Shown here: one piece after another, positions 24,401-36,224 of the stretch
Layout: the number at the start of each line of letters is the position of its first letter
Numbering within the stretch: the first letter of the stretch is position 1
Assembly (NCBI RefSeq): GCF_018139145.2
Contig: NC_059482.1
Coordinates: forward strand, 3,608,294-3,672,293
Source of the DNA: Gymnogyps californianus
Taxonomy: Eukaryota; Chordata; Aves; Accipitriformes; Cathartidae
Direction of reading: 5' to 3'
Length of the DNA: 64,000 bases
The notes under the pieces: model-generated
Seen by the model: the letters and a program-made list of their open reading frames with translations, nothing else
The model's database searches: none
What the model was told of the DNA's origin: nothing
Translations under genes and position numbers: made by a program

Positions 24401-26260
24401 TTGAGAAACACTGACCCCATTACAGAGGTTGGATTTACACTGGCTCTGTATAACACCCTATAAAGGAGGCCACTGGTGCAAAAGATTAAAGAATGCTGTT
24501 AAGTAAGTTGTTTTATTTCTTTTGAGACTGAAAGAAAGCTGCAAAGTGAGAGAAAGCTTTCCTCGGTTATTTACTCTTCATTACTGGGGATCTTGAAGGG
24601 CCTTGTATAAACTGCGCTAGTCGGGTCATGACAACACTTTATAAGGTGCAAATGTTGAGGTGGAGCCAGTGCTATACTGCCGGGGAAGCAAATGGAAAGG
24701 TCCCTCCCGACTAAATGGAAAGTTAGTGCTAATAAAAGCTCATGACTTTGGCACGGCTTCCCAGGCACAAGGGGCCCATGAACACGGGTTTGCACCAGGA
24801 CTGCCAAGCCCCGAGCAAGTGCCCCAGCCCCGCACATGGCCACGACGGTACGCGCTGCCCTTGGTGAATTTTCTCCACGTGAACTTCGTAAAGTCCTTGT
24901 TGGAGCTAAAAATCATATGTTTAAGGGCTGGGGGAAAAAATCCCTTCTTTTTTACTAGCTGCTGTATAATGAATAGCCCATTTCAAGGAATGTGTGAGTT
25001 CCTATTAGGGCCGAGTGAATGCTGCAAAATATTTTCAGTCAATGTGTGTCCCAGTTTTCAAACAAATGGCTTTCTGTGTATTCGCTCCCCTCTGCTCTCT
25101 GCCTTCCCCAGTCATTTGTGGGATCTGGTTCTACCTGGGCAAAGGCTGATGGAGATGGCTCGCCTGCGTTCACCAGTGGTGGGATAAGACTGTGCCTGCC
25201 TCTCATCCCCTTTTTGTTCAGTGAACTATTGCTCGTGATGAGAACCTCCAGCTTTTTGGGGCCAAGCAGACTGGAAGGTGAAGCAAGGCTTGCAAGGGAT
25301 CATGGACGTTGAGTAGTTACATCCAAGTAGGGCAATGGAAGATTGACCTTGACCCAGCCATAGACTTTTGGGGCTTGAATATATTGCCTTGAGACATCCT
25401 GAAATATCTGAGGCACCTACAAGGGGCTGCCAGATTTGAGACAGGACCTGCAGGAGACCCATATCCTTTGGGAGTAACTGTTGGGGCAAGAGAGACCCCT
25501 GAGGAGATCCCAAACAACATTAAACAGCTACATGTGGGTTGATAACCTGAGCCCTTTAACCACCCACTGTCCGAACACTGGCTGGAAGTGTAGAGACTCA
25601 GAAAATCCCCAGCCAAAGAAGTTAAACAGAAAAGAGATGTGTCCACTGCTCGAAAGAGGAAAATGCAAAGGAGACACAGAGGCAGGAGGTGTTTGCTTTC
25701 ATCAGCAATGATGAGGACTCCTCAGAGAGGTGAGGACCCGGTAGGAGACTGTTTTGCTCAGTCATCATTCAGCAGAAACCTGCAACTCTTCTGCACTGCC
25801 TCATAATAAGCCCTTTGCTTCGGAGAAGATACAATGCAAAGCTTGAATTCCTTCTTCTGTTTTCCCATGTGTCTGAAAAAAATTGAACCACAGCTACAAA
25901 AACTCTGGAGAAGCGGACAAAGCAGCTCAGAAGCCTCGGAGGTTCTCTGCTGGCTTCAGGATGTCTCGCATTTGAGCTGTGACATGTTGCTTCAAAAGGG
26001 CCACTTTAGGCAATGAGTTCCTGTCCCTCCCTCAGTTGCTCCCGTCACCAAGCACTCTCTCTGGCTATGGGCAGGGATGGATGGACTCTGGGCGGCAAAT
26101 GTCAGGGTGTGAGAAACTCTCCCTTTATTCAGCGGGCCTTTGAGGCAAGCGTCTTTCTCATCCCATCCTTTCCACAGCTCTGTTTGGACACAAACACAAT
26201 TTTTGTGTAGGAATAATTTCTTCTTAGCCAGGAAACATACTCTCAATGAGACCTTCTTTC
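21496..26260. other. Unique non-coding DNA
   Basis: No gene recognised. A plus-strand frame of about 175 codons at 24660-25187 starts with GTG rather than ATG, has no recognisable domain and is likely chance. The subregion 24320-24520 has an even, repeat-free texture and shares a 15-mer with 36650-36664. Confidence 0.5.
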
Positions 26261-26286
26261 AAAAAAAAAAAAATTTTTTTTTTTTT
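26261..26286. repeat. A13-T13 perfect palindromic tract
   Basis: Exactly thirteen A residues are followed by exactly thirteen T residues. Such tracts are rigid or curved and can form a cruciform. No flanking element explains it. Confidence 0.9.
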
Positions 26287-29200
26287 AGTCCCTCTGGGCT
26301 GGGAACAGTGCCTTATTTCCCACGTAGAGATGTAAGGCTGGCGTGTGCTCTGCATTTGCAATAGGCAAAGCAGCTGCGTGGAGCTTGCAGAGTTGGACTG
26401 CTTGTGTGTTAGGAGAACTAAGCCCTGCAGGTTCAATTAACAGACTTTGGAAATGAACCAAAGCCTGACGATCCCCAGGCTTGTTTTAAGCGAAGGAAGG
26501 TGGCCGTCGGAGAAGAATTAGACCTGCCAGGGTCTTAAGGCAGCTGGGACACACAGCAAGAGCCTGAAAAGCCAAAAGTCTGGAACCTGTGCTCCGATGG
26601 CTGCCGAGCCAAGAAGTCCCATTGCTGGGACAATAAACAAACAGGAACGGTCTGTGCAGATGAATGCCTCGTCTTTCGGTTTGCATGGACTGTAAAATCC
26701 ATATGCTTCCCAAGTCGCAAGCCCCAGCACTTAGCTCTGAGGTCTTTAATGAGAAGGATGAACAGAAAACAGTTTCACAAAGTGGGAAAAGGGTGGGACT
26801 TAAATTTAAAAAAAAAAATCCAACAGTGCTTTTCAAACACTTAAGGGCCCATTAAGTTAAAAAATCTTTCCATTACTAATTTCAGTTAATTACCATCTTA
26901 AACAAATAAAGACCTTGGTTACTAGATCAAAGGCTGGTGCTTCAAACTAAGGCAAATTCTCTTGAAGTCACAGATTTGGAAAAGCGCCTAAACACACAGT
27001 GCGGAGCTGGTGATGCAGAAGGCCAGGGAAGGTGAGCATCACGAGAGCTGATGGGGAAGACAGACCTGTCTCCACACCCTCCCTTCACCTTCACCTGGAA
27101 TGTGGGCATGCTCCCCTGTTGTTTCCACCATCCAGATCCAGAAGAAATCACAGGGCTATTTGCTGGCTGCTGGTCGGCTGGGTGTTACTGTTCCCATCCT
27201 TCTCGTTAAGCCTCTGCATTTTGGCTCTGGCAAAGCCCAAGGTCAGAGTAAAACATACTTGGTTGCTGATGATTGATGACTAATTTGGGGTGAAAAGTCC
27301 TGCATAAGGAGTTTTCCACCCAAGAACCTAAATTCTCCACTCTGGCACCACTTCTTTTAAAAGTCGTCCATTCAAAAACCAGATTTCAGGATGAATCAAC
27401 CAAGCAAGAAGAAACTGGCATGCCGGCTGAATATTTAATTGTTGTATCTGTGCAAGCAGTAAAAGACTAAGAGGGGGGAGGCAAGGAGGGAGGAACAGAA
27501 ATACTCTGGGATGACTGGGAAACGCACAAGTTTTTATTTATCAAATCTGTTTACTTTAAAATACATCCAACTGGAACGCTAGGTGCAGACATAAAAATTA
27601 AAATAGAAAACATCCTGGGCCAGGCTTTCAGAGGATGCAAATTGGCCTGGGACTTCCCATGGCTTCCAGCAAAGCCTTCTGCATTCATATCAGCTGCACT
27701 CAGTTGCTCTCAGTTAAGTCAAATAAAGTCAGCTCCACCGCTGCAGTCGATTTTGCAAGGAAAGAGAGGGAGGGAGAAAGAGATGAGGTCTCTGAGGTAC
27801 CTGTGAGCTGAACCATTCGGGGCACGGTGGGTCTGAATGAGACCAGAAATGAAGGGGAAGCCAACACGGGTCAAGGAGCGCAGGTGTGCTCCAGATACGA
27901 GCAGTGCTACGGCTCGCTGCCGTTCCTGGGTGGTCCAAAGGTGTAGTCCCACCGAGGCCTCGTTGCAGTAAACCAAGCCCTTGCCTCCTGGACTTGCCAT
28001 GGACTCAAGGGAAGCAAGTTCAAGTGAGGTCAGCAGAAAGAATACGATCATTGAGTGGTAACAATGCATACAAATTACCAACAGACCGTGAAATTCAGCC
28101 TCAGTCTGTTAAAAATGCTGGAAATGCGGAAAAAAAGAGTACAGTTAAACTTCATCCGCCCAAAAGGTGATGTTGAGGCCTTTCTTAAAGTCTGCATGAT
28201 ACATGTTGCACATTATTTATACGGTATTAATAGAAATAATCCCAAGTTTCCTTACTGCATGGATTAATCCCTTGCTGAAGCATCAGAACGGCTGGACCAG
28301 GCTGTGATGGAGCTCTGCGGGGCACCAAAAATGCCCACAAATCCATGGCAGCCCTGGCAGATTTGAGTGACTACAAAGGGCCAGATCTGCAACTGGAAAT
28401 ACATTTTCCCTCTCCTCAAACAGGCAGGAGTCTCCAGGGAGACTGGAGGTGCAGAAAGACCATCTTCCGCAGTAGCCTGGACTGTAAATCATGGTTTAGT
28501 CCCATCTGGGCATTTCCATCAATTTATAAATACTTTGCTCTTCTCCTAGCAAGGACTTCACGCTTGCTGTGGTGTGCTGGAGAGCTTTTTCACAGGGAAC
28601 ATATGGACCTTTCTGGATTATACATTATTACATTGGTGTTAGTGGCTGTGAAGAACTGAGACAGACACCCAAATAGTCCTTTTCCAAATGAAGCCCCTCT
28701 AGTTTTTAGGTGGGGAAAGCAAAGCAGAACCATTTAAAACTGAACAAAAGATGTAAGAAATAGAATATTTACTTTACAGAAAAAGCTCAAACGAAATTAC
28801 GGTCAATGCACATTTGATCAGGTTTGCCTGCTTAATGCACCTTTATTAGCTGAAGATAAGAGCCAGCCGACTGCGCTTGCAATAATACCGTCACAGAAAA
28901 ATGCCCCAGTGAACTCTCTCTGAGATAACATCTTCAATAATCTTTCCGGTGTTAAATAAACAGCCAGAAAGGAAAACAAGAATGGATCCAAATATTCATT
29001 TCTCCCTAGCAGTTGTGTTTTTGGGAGTGGAGTGGTTCTGGATGGAGGATCCTACATATGGCTTAGTTAATGGATTGTGATATGAGTGAAAACCTTCCTA
29101 AAGAGGAATTTAAAAATGAGGGCTCAAAGAAGAGCCTTTCTTGTCGTAATTTATGGGCTGAATGCTTGCTTAAGGAATGCAAATAATCCCTAGCAGACAT

Positions 29201-29406
29201 GACTGCCATTGACATCTATAGGAACAGGCACTGCAACAAGGGGAGCTGGGTTTGGGCTGCCGAGAGAGATTAGAGAAACGTGGCGGCATGTGGTAGTGCC
29301 TTTAAGGAAACTATTAGCTGAGGAAGCGAGTCACATTTCTCTAATTTTATTAGTATTGGCCAAATCTGGGAGTTCTCACCTAGACTTTAATTGGCCAAAA
29401 TTTCTC
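26287..29406. other. Unique non-coding DNA
   Basis: Frames on both strands overlap and none resembles a known protein. A G-rich patch lies near 27472-27494. The AT-rich piece 26820-26920 with TTAATTA-like motifs looks like single-copy regulatory-type DNA, but nothing proves function. Confidence 0.5.
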
Positions 29407-29440
29407 TTGAAGTCAGTTGGAATTTGCCTGAGTTAGGGGC
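29407..29440. repeat. Possible ancient 'GACTTCAATGGGAGTTTTGCC' relic
   Basis: GAAGTCAGTTGGAATTTGCC followed by TGAGTTAGGG resembles a short motif that recurs in amniote genomes and that is also found in the palindrome at 33336-33408. The match is short, so the call is weak. Confidence 0.25.
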
Positions 29441-30517
29441 GTTGTAACAGCTGAAAAAGGTCTTCAGGACCAAAACCCACTGACCTTTCTTGTACCAGAT
29501 GCTCTGATTAAGTGTCAAGAAGTCCCCACAAGGCAGTTTATAGGCAAAGTATGTGGGCTTGAAGCTGTACAACCACTGTGGCTGACAGTAAACAATATTT
29601 TCCCTTGCATCTGAACACTATTAGAGAGAGAAAAGAAGGCAGAACCATACTTGAAAATGTGAAGCACAAGCAAAAATTTAGATGGAGACGTCTCTGGGTC
29701 TGCCAACACTATTAAGAGCACATATTTTGCTGCCTCATCTCCATTTCTACCGTTTTCCATAAAACAACATGTGAACTTATTCTGGTCCTCAAGGGTGAAG
29801 GTAGAGAAATAACCTCCATGAAAATTAACCACTTGAGGAGCAAGGACAGTAATACTTGCTTTGGGTTTTTTATTCGGCTTTCAGATTTTTAATCATCGTG
29901 ATGAAAAAGTTACTTCTCCAAACAACGCCTTCAAAGAAGGGTCAGAGAGTATAGGGGAACTAAGCTATGCCCATGATCCTTTGGGTACCAAAGGTAGCTT
30001 ATCTGCAGATGGAGTACAGGTTGCTGCTTCTTAGGCACATTTGTAGAAGAGGACAGCACATGAGGTCCATGATATACTCAGTCCCTTCAAGGATTCCCTC
30101 TGAGCTGGATCTGAGTCAAGATTATATACATTTGTGATGGAGCCACACTCTCAGCCATTTCTCTAAGCAAGATGCTGAAGTGAAGACTGTTACATGTTTG
30201 TAAATGAAGGCTCTAAAATCAAAGCATGAAGATAAATAGCAATTCAAAAGTGAAGAAAACTAATCATGAAACGTCTACCAAAAAGAAATTTGACAAAACC
30301 CAGAGAAAAGATTGAATGAAAATTATCAAGCTTTTCTTCTTTTCTCACTGGAAGCGGTTGTAATTTGGTGTCCCCCTGGAAGCCACTCACATCTGAGATT
30401 TGGGGGCCATGGAAAATGATCAACAATGAATCCAAATGAATGAAATTTGGAAGAAAAATGCTATGGATACATTTGGGACTTGTGATGGAATTTTTTGAAG
30501 ACCTTTAAAATACTGAT
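29441..30517. other. Non-coding, nothing recognised
   Basis: Unique-looking AT-rich sequence without a protein-like frame or recognised repeat. Confidence 0.5.
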
Positions 30518-30560
30518 GGGCGCAGTTTCAACTCCATTGAGCTATGCTACTTATACCACT
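30518..30560. repeat. Possible ancient repeat relic
   Basis: CAACTCCATTGAGCTATGCT followed by ACTTATACCAC resembles the amniote-wide relic with 'CAATGGAGCTATGCC' and 'ATTTACACCAG' blocks. It is short and degraded. Confidence 0.25.
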
Positions 30561-30860
30561 TCTATGCTTGACCTAAACAGATGTTTGATAGCTTATATTT
30601 CAGCATGTTTTATCCACTCTCTATTTTTTTCATTTCCCCATAGATTTTTGTTATAAAAACATCAGTGCATGTGTTTTGATTTAAACAGCTAAAATGCTGG
30701 TTAACATTGGTTATTTTAAATGGTTGAGGCTTGTTTAAATACATGGAACTTTCCTTTTCTATGGAAAATTGTAGGAAATTAAGAAAATGTTCTTGCCTTG
30801 GACTCTCTAAGCTTATATATATTAAGATTTGGGTGGTGGTCATGTATCAGCGTGTAGGCA

Positions 30861-30907
30861 CATACATACATATGCATGTATGTATGCATGCATGTATGTG
30901 TGTGTGT
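30861..30907. repeat. CATA/TATG microsatellite with inverted symmetry
   Basis: CATA units switch at the centre to TATG, GCATG and then TG units, so the tract is close to its own reverse complement. It is a tetranucleotide and dinucleotide microsatellite able to fold on itself. Confidence 0.85.
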
Positions 30908-31389
30908 AAATGGAGAATAAGAACCTTGAACATAGGGGGAATTTCCTAGCGGTAGAAGTGGTAGGCCATTTTTCCTAAGACTTCTACTGGGATCTTTTTT
31001 TGGGCTAAGGTGTGAAAATTGGCAGCTCATTGCATTTTCTGACAGACTGCTGAAGATTGGCTAATTAGAAATCAAGTCTGATTCCAAGTCAAACAAGCTG
31101 AGGCCACTAAGTCTTCATAGGATGTTTGTCTGAAACATTTCAGTGAGCGCTAACATTTTCAGAAAGAACAATATTGTTAACCCATGTTCACAAGTGCAAT
31201 ACAGCACTTGTTACAAAGCAAAACTGGTATAAAATTTGCTTTATGCGAGTGATCAGTCTTCACGCTCCTTCCAGGCAGGAAATAGAGCACAAACCATATG
31301 ATTTGTTTGTTAGCTATGTAAGTGATAACACTGATTTAAGTGCAGAAGGTGGATTTTTAGCAAGGGTTTGATGGTTTATTCGGTTTCCC
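30908..31389. other. Non-coding, nothing recognised
   Basis: Unique-looking AT-rich DNA between the microsatellite and a MIR-like remnant. Confidence 0.45.
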
Positions 31390-31525
31390 GGCTGGGGTGA
31401 TTAAAGTCAAAGGATTTCCCAAAGGTCACAATATTCAGTGATGCACCAGCCCCCATATAGCCCCCCCATCCTCCACCCCTTGTCATTCAGCCGGCTCCTC
31501 TGTGCTCTAACAAGCACCACACCGG
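31390..31525 (-). repeat. MIR-like SINE remnant, antisense
   Basis: Read on the plus strand it shows TTTCCCAAAGGTCACAATA, like the antisense MIR core 'TTGCCCAAGGTCACACAG'. Farther on it shows TGTGCTCTAACAAGCACCAC, like the antisense tRNA-related head 'TGCTCTAACCACTAGACCAC'. The order and spacing fit a full-width but heavily diverged copy on the minus strand. Confidence 0.5.
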
Positions 31526-31820
31526 TGAGGCTGAGGACAGAATTTTGGCCCTGTTTCCTCAACCTTATTAATTTCAAAGCGCTCTTCTACTAAATACACA
31601 CCGCAGGCTTCCCGAATCCACAGTCTGGCCCAAGAGACCTGGTAGACAGTGAAATAATTTTCCCCAAAGACGTGATGGAAGCTTCATAACTCAAATCACA
31701 CAGAATTGAGTCTGACAAAGCATGGGCGAACATGCTAGTGTGAACAGAGTTACTTTGGCAGAAGGAGCCAGAGCAGAGGACTTAACATGCAATGTGCTCT
31801 CGGGCACCATTACTCACTCT

Positions 31821-31850
31821 GTGGTCTGCAAACCACTGGTGGTCCATAAG
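31821..31850. repeat. Possible DNA-transposon relic
   Basis: GTGGTCTGCAAACCACTGGT plus GGTCCATAAG resembles 'GTGGTCCGCGAACCAC' motifs of old hAT-type elements, and it contains the ACCACTGGTGGT near-palindrome. Only one short block matches, and I see no terminal repeats or target duplication. Confidence 0.25.
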
Positions 31851-32249
31851 GCATCAGAACATGGCCCAAGAGATGATAGAAATTTCTTTGTTGTGTTGGT
31901 TTTTTGTTTTAATAAAAAGGCATATTCTGAAACAAAAATAAATGAAAGGGGAGAAAATGTAAGCCCAAAGCACTTAAAACTTAGCCTCATTTTTATTTGG
32001 TTATAAAGGAAAGCCCTCACAGCAGCACCACACAAGATGGCCCTTGGATTTTACATCGTCCAGAGTGAGGTTGTCCATGGATTTAAGCATGCTGAAAAGA
32101 ACTGAGGCGGCAGATGGAGACGGGAATGAGAGAAGCCTTCTGCTCTCCTTCTGCACTGGGGCACTGGGAGTGATAGCAAGCTTTCCAAATGATTGGGTCA
32201 GATAATTTCTCATTTCTGTGTCATATCGAGGTGTTGGTGATAATACTAT

Positions 32250-32400
32250 GTCTGCTCTGGGAGTCAGGAGTTCTGCTTTCTTCCCACCACATCTGCTTTT
32301 ACTTGGCTTGTCACTCTACATGACTTCTTGTGCCTCTATTTGCTTGTAGTAAAATCAGGACTGTTTTAGTGAGGGTCACATCCTCCTACTGTTTTGAGGA
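32250..32400 (+). repeat. MIR-like SINE remnant
   Basis: The plus strand has GGGAGTCAGGAGTTCTGCTT, then a CCACATCTGC block, then TTGGCTTGTCACTCTACATGA. It continues with TTGTGCCTCTATTTGCTTGT and AGTAAAATCAGGAC. These correspond in order to the MIR blocks for 'GGAGTCAGGA', 'CAGCTCTGCC', 'TTGGGCAAGTCACTT', 'TGTGCCTCAGTTTCC' and 'TGTAAAATGGGGA'. It is the best of the three MIR-like pieces here. Confidence 0.68.
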
Positions 32401-33335
32401 CAGTCTAAACCGTGCAAACCATCTGCAAATGCCTGAGATGCTGTTGGAAGGTCTCTTCCAATCGTGCTGCCTGAATCTCCGGTCCATCACAGCCTTTTAA
32501 TATTATGAACAATGCTGGCTGAAAGGTCTGTGATGAAACTCTGGATTTGGTGGGCAAGGGATGGGTACTATGAAAAGTGAGATTATTGTGAAAAACAGCT
32601 TTGACAAGTTGCGTTTTTCCACAAACAGACAAAATAATAATTTCATTAATTGTGATGCTACCTGGATTCACAATCACAAGACAGAGGGGATTATCCTAAA
32701 GTATTTTAAGGATGAGACAAGGCTTTGGGAGAAAGCAAAGAGGGCAATTCTTTGTCTCTGAAATCAGCGATTTTTATTCATTCCACGTTGAGACTGAACC
32801 CACACAGAAAGAAACATCCATTTTTTCCACTGTGAACAGTTAGCCAGAATAATGCCAAAAGAATGGGAGCATCCCCCATCCTCTCACATCAGAACTGTTG
32901 GATTCCTTAGGCTTTGTACATCAGCATGATGTTAAAATCATATTAAAAGTGTCTGTGATTTCATGGCCACCACGGAGCCATGCTGAGGTGGCTTCGGAGG
33001 TGATCTGCATTGCCGAGATGTGTGGTCTGTACCATGCAGGCTTAAGAATGCTCTTTGTGGTGCAAAAGTTAGCCTTAAGCCTGTTGTATTTGTTCTGACC
33101 ATTTAAACCACTATCTCTTTTTGAACATGGCCATTTTTTATAGATTGTGGAGATCATTATTTGTACAGTTAACTGCTCTCTCTTTCGTTTTTAACTGTTT
33201 TTCTTATATACATATGAAGTACTTTGGATCCAGCAGAGTTCATAGAGTACAAAGACTTGTGCTGGAAAAAAATATTTGCATTTCGCTAGTATTCAAGAGA
33301 AAGGTCAATAAAATAAAGCAAGATGAGAAATCATG
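32401..33335. other. Non-coding, nothing recognised
   Basis: Unique-looking sequence between a MIR remnant and the 33.3-kb palindrome. A short inverted pair (CACAGCCTTT / AAAGGTCTGTG, about 32488-32532) is present but is weak. Confidence 0.45.
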
Positions 33336-33408
33336 GGGTGAAACGCTGGCCCCACCATAGTCAATGGGAGTTTTGCCATTGACTTTAACGGGGGCCAGCG
33401 TTTCACCC
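33336..33408. repeat. 73-bp inverted repeat, MITE-like palindrome
   Basis: Outer arms 33336-33353 and 33391-33408 are perfect 18-bp reverse complements (GGGTGAAACGCTGGCCCC and its complement). After small unpaired parts, inner 9-bp arms 33359-33367 and 33376-33384 (AGTCAATGG / CCATTGACT) also pair, leaving an 8-nt loop. The sequence resembles a palindromic short element found in amniotes whose blocks read 'GGGGCCAG..TTTCACCC' and 'CCATTGACTTCAATGG'. I recall the motif but not a certain family name. It could be a MITE-type DNA element. Perfect outer arms, each with a CpG, are odd for an old insertion. A long hairpin RNA is also possible if the site is transcribed. Confidence 0.8.
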
Positions 33409-36200
33409 GCGTTGCCTCAGATATGGTGAATGACTCCTTTTTGTCCACATATTTCAAGCCTTAGGAGGCAAATGGAATAGAAATAAATCAGTATCCCATC
33501 AGAAATGCAGATTTCACCTTGTCCTCTATGTTTCTGAATCCATAAAACATAAATTCTGGGCAAACTTTGATCTTTGTGTTTGACTTAGATTTTTGTTATT
33601 CCTTTGGATTTCAGGAAGGTTGGCTATTACAGAGGTTGCCTGGATGGGCTCTATAGGTGGAACAACCTGAACGACAGAAATGCACGGCATTCTTATAAGA
33701 TGAAAGCATCCCTCATATAGATCCAGGACCGGACAGGCTGTCTGCTCCACACAGTAACAAAGACTGAAACCATATTGGCGTGGTGCCTGATACAACACTA
33801 AATGCTTCCCTGTGGCTTTCTACTCCCAGGGAGAAAGAGCAAAGAAATCAGCGGGGAGACCAGTGGAAGTCATGGTTTGACAACATCAAAGAGCAGCTTG
33901 GACCCTCTCCTTATAGAGAGAAAAAGGTTGCCAGGATCCCATGAGTTGGCTGACTAATAAGTGAAGTGCTGCCAATGCTCCGATTCAGGACGACTTGGGG
34001 TGACCCAGTGAGTGATGGCCATTGCCGGTGGAAGAAGTTAACAGAAAAAAGCAGGGAGATAAAGAAAAATAACCAAGCAAACACAGGAATTGGGAACGCA
34101 TAGAAGCACAGGGGGAGTCGCCTCTTGAATCAGAAACGTCTGTGTTAGTAGTAAGGTCAACAGTGACTTCTGAGAAGGCATTTGCAGCCTTCGTTACCGC
34201 TTCCGTCCTCTGACAGAGACACATTGGTGTGTGGTGCTATTTGTCTTGTCCACACTGGTCAGGATAACGGACAACGTTGGGGGGAAGGAAGAAAATACAT
34301 CATTTAAAAGCCAGGATGGCCAGATGTACATTTGCACTGGGATTTCACATATTGCATGTGGGTCAGCCCCTGCTAGTTATTATAAATGACCTTGTGCTCC
34401 TCTATGAAGACCAAGTCCCCAGTGAGGGCTGAGTGACCTGATTTGCTCGTTTGTGTGAGAGAAAGCAACTACAGCGTGCGGTGGTCCAAGGCACGCTGCT
34501 ACGGACAAGGGACAGGCAGCCGCCTTTGGGCAAGAAAAGGCTCAGAGAGTGTTTATTGGGTGAAGGACTGCTCAGAGTGTATAGAAAATGTTTCCTAGTT
34601 CTCCGAAGGTTGAAAAATCCGTAAAATGGATGAAAAGTATTGTAATCTTGAAGTTCATTTTCTGAAATGAGATAGTCAGGGGAATGTGATGAGCAGGGTG
34701 GCTCCCAGCTTGCTGTAAATCATTTCTCCTTCTGCTATATGCCAGTATTCTCTGTCCCTGCAGCTCCTGAATTTCAACTCACGCTGAACAACATTGCAAG
34801 ACCTTGTTTTCTCCCAAGGGGATCCCAAGGCAGTATTAAAGTCAATATCTAAGAAAGAGGAATGATTTTGGCCACAGCTACACCTGTGGCAGCCGGGTCT
34901 TGTCTTTAGTTGGACCATTGGGTGACCAAAGCAATGGGGAAGGACAGCTGCTCCCAGCCTCCATATATTTTTGGCAAATCACTTCCCTGTATTTCCCTAC
35001 CTCTGATTTTTGCCTTAGCTTGTCTTAAATTTTGCCTTAAATTGTCAGCTTTTCAGAGAGGTTTTTGTATAGCACCTATTGCAACAAGACCCCAATCTCT
35101 TCTAAGGCCTCTGAACACCGCAGTAATATAAATAACAAGAAAGCATTTATCAAAGCACACAAAGGAAACTCTCTGTGCTTTGATTTAAAGCATGTAAAAT
35201 GAGTCTTGGAAAACATTCCTCCAAAGGAGCGGAGGATTAATTAACACTTGCCCAGCCCACTGCGACCACAGGTAGTGGTAGGAGCCCTCACACCCACTGA
35301 CTTGCCACCAGGATTAGCTTTCATTAAGATGGGGTATGGACAGGCACTGGATCTTACAGGGTATCGCAGACGTAATGGCATCTCCTTGCTTTAATTGGGT
35401 TTGATTTTCTGCACAAAGAACTCAAAAGAAAATAAAGGGGCACAAAATTATGTCATATTTAAAGAGATGAGGAAGGAATAGTTTAGCATCCTTGAGGCTT
35501 AGAGTGCTTATTGCTAACCTTCAATACCTTGCTGCATATCTGATTAACAACCACCTCCAAAAACTGAAATCAATGAATCTCCCCCTGGATTGAGGTGCTG
35601 CCCACAGAGCGTCCAGCTCTGCCCCCCAACTTCTCCACCGCAGGTCCAGAGGGAGCCGCGCTGGGACACCAAGCAGCATCTGTGGGGAAATCGGGAGTCC
35701 TCGCAGCTGCTAAGAGCCGAGTTCCCAAACGCCGTTTGGTCCGAGCTCATCAGTCTTCCTCGCTGAAAGACTCAAAGTTGGAGTTTATCGTCTCAGCTGG
35801 TTCAAATTGCAGAGCACAAGAAGGGAGAATGGTTTTCCAGCTTTTAAGCCAGGATAATTTGTTTGCGTTATATTTTTTTTTTATTGTAAAAATGGTTTAA
35901 ATCCATCAAGTCACTCTTCAGAGTTATAGAGCTGCAATAAATCCTAATCTGTTTGGACTCAGTTTCCGATTAATTCTTTTGCCAAGCACCCTAATAAAAA
36001 TAGATTAATTTAAAGCTATGTGGAGAAAATATACATAGAATTTTACAGCAGCCATTTCTTTAGCTGGACTACGCTTTTTTTGTATGCATGTTTGAATCAT
36101 TATAATACCAATAAAAAGAACTGGTAATTACATTGCCTGTAAAAAGTCATTAGACAGGAATGGAAATTTCTAAAACCCCACAATTAATGGTAGATGAGTA
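33409..36200. other. Unique non-coding DNA
   Basis: No protein-like frame or clear repeat was found. Single-copy texture, with T-rich and AT-rich runs near 35871-35890. Confidence 0.5.
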
Positions 36201-36224
36201 CATACACACACACATACACATATG
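36201..36224 (+). repeat. (CA)n-type microsatellite
   Basis: CATA and CACA units, about 24 bp, ending in CATATG. Confidence 0.75.

Noticed and set aside
24660..25187. Plus-strand open frame of about 175 codons
   Set aside because: It starts with GTG, shows no domain or protein-like composition, and frames on the other strand overlap it.
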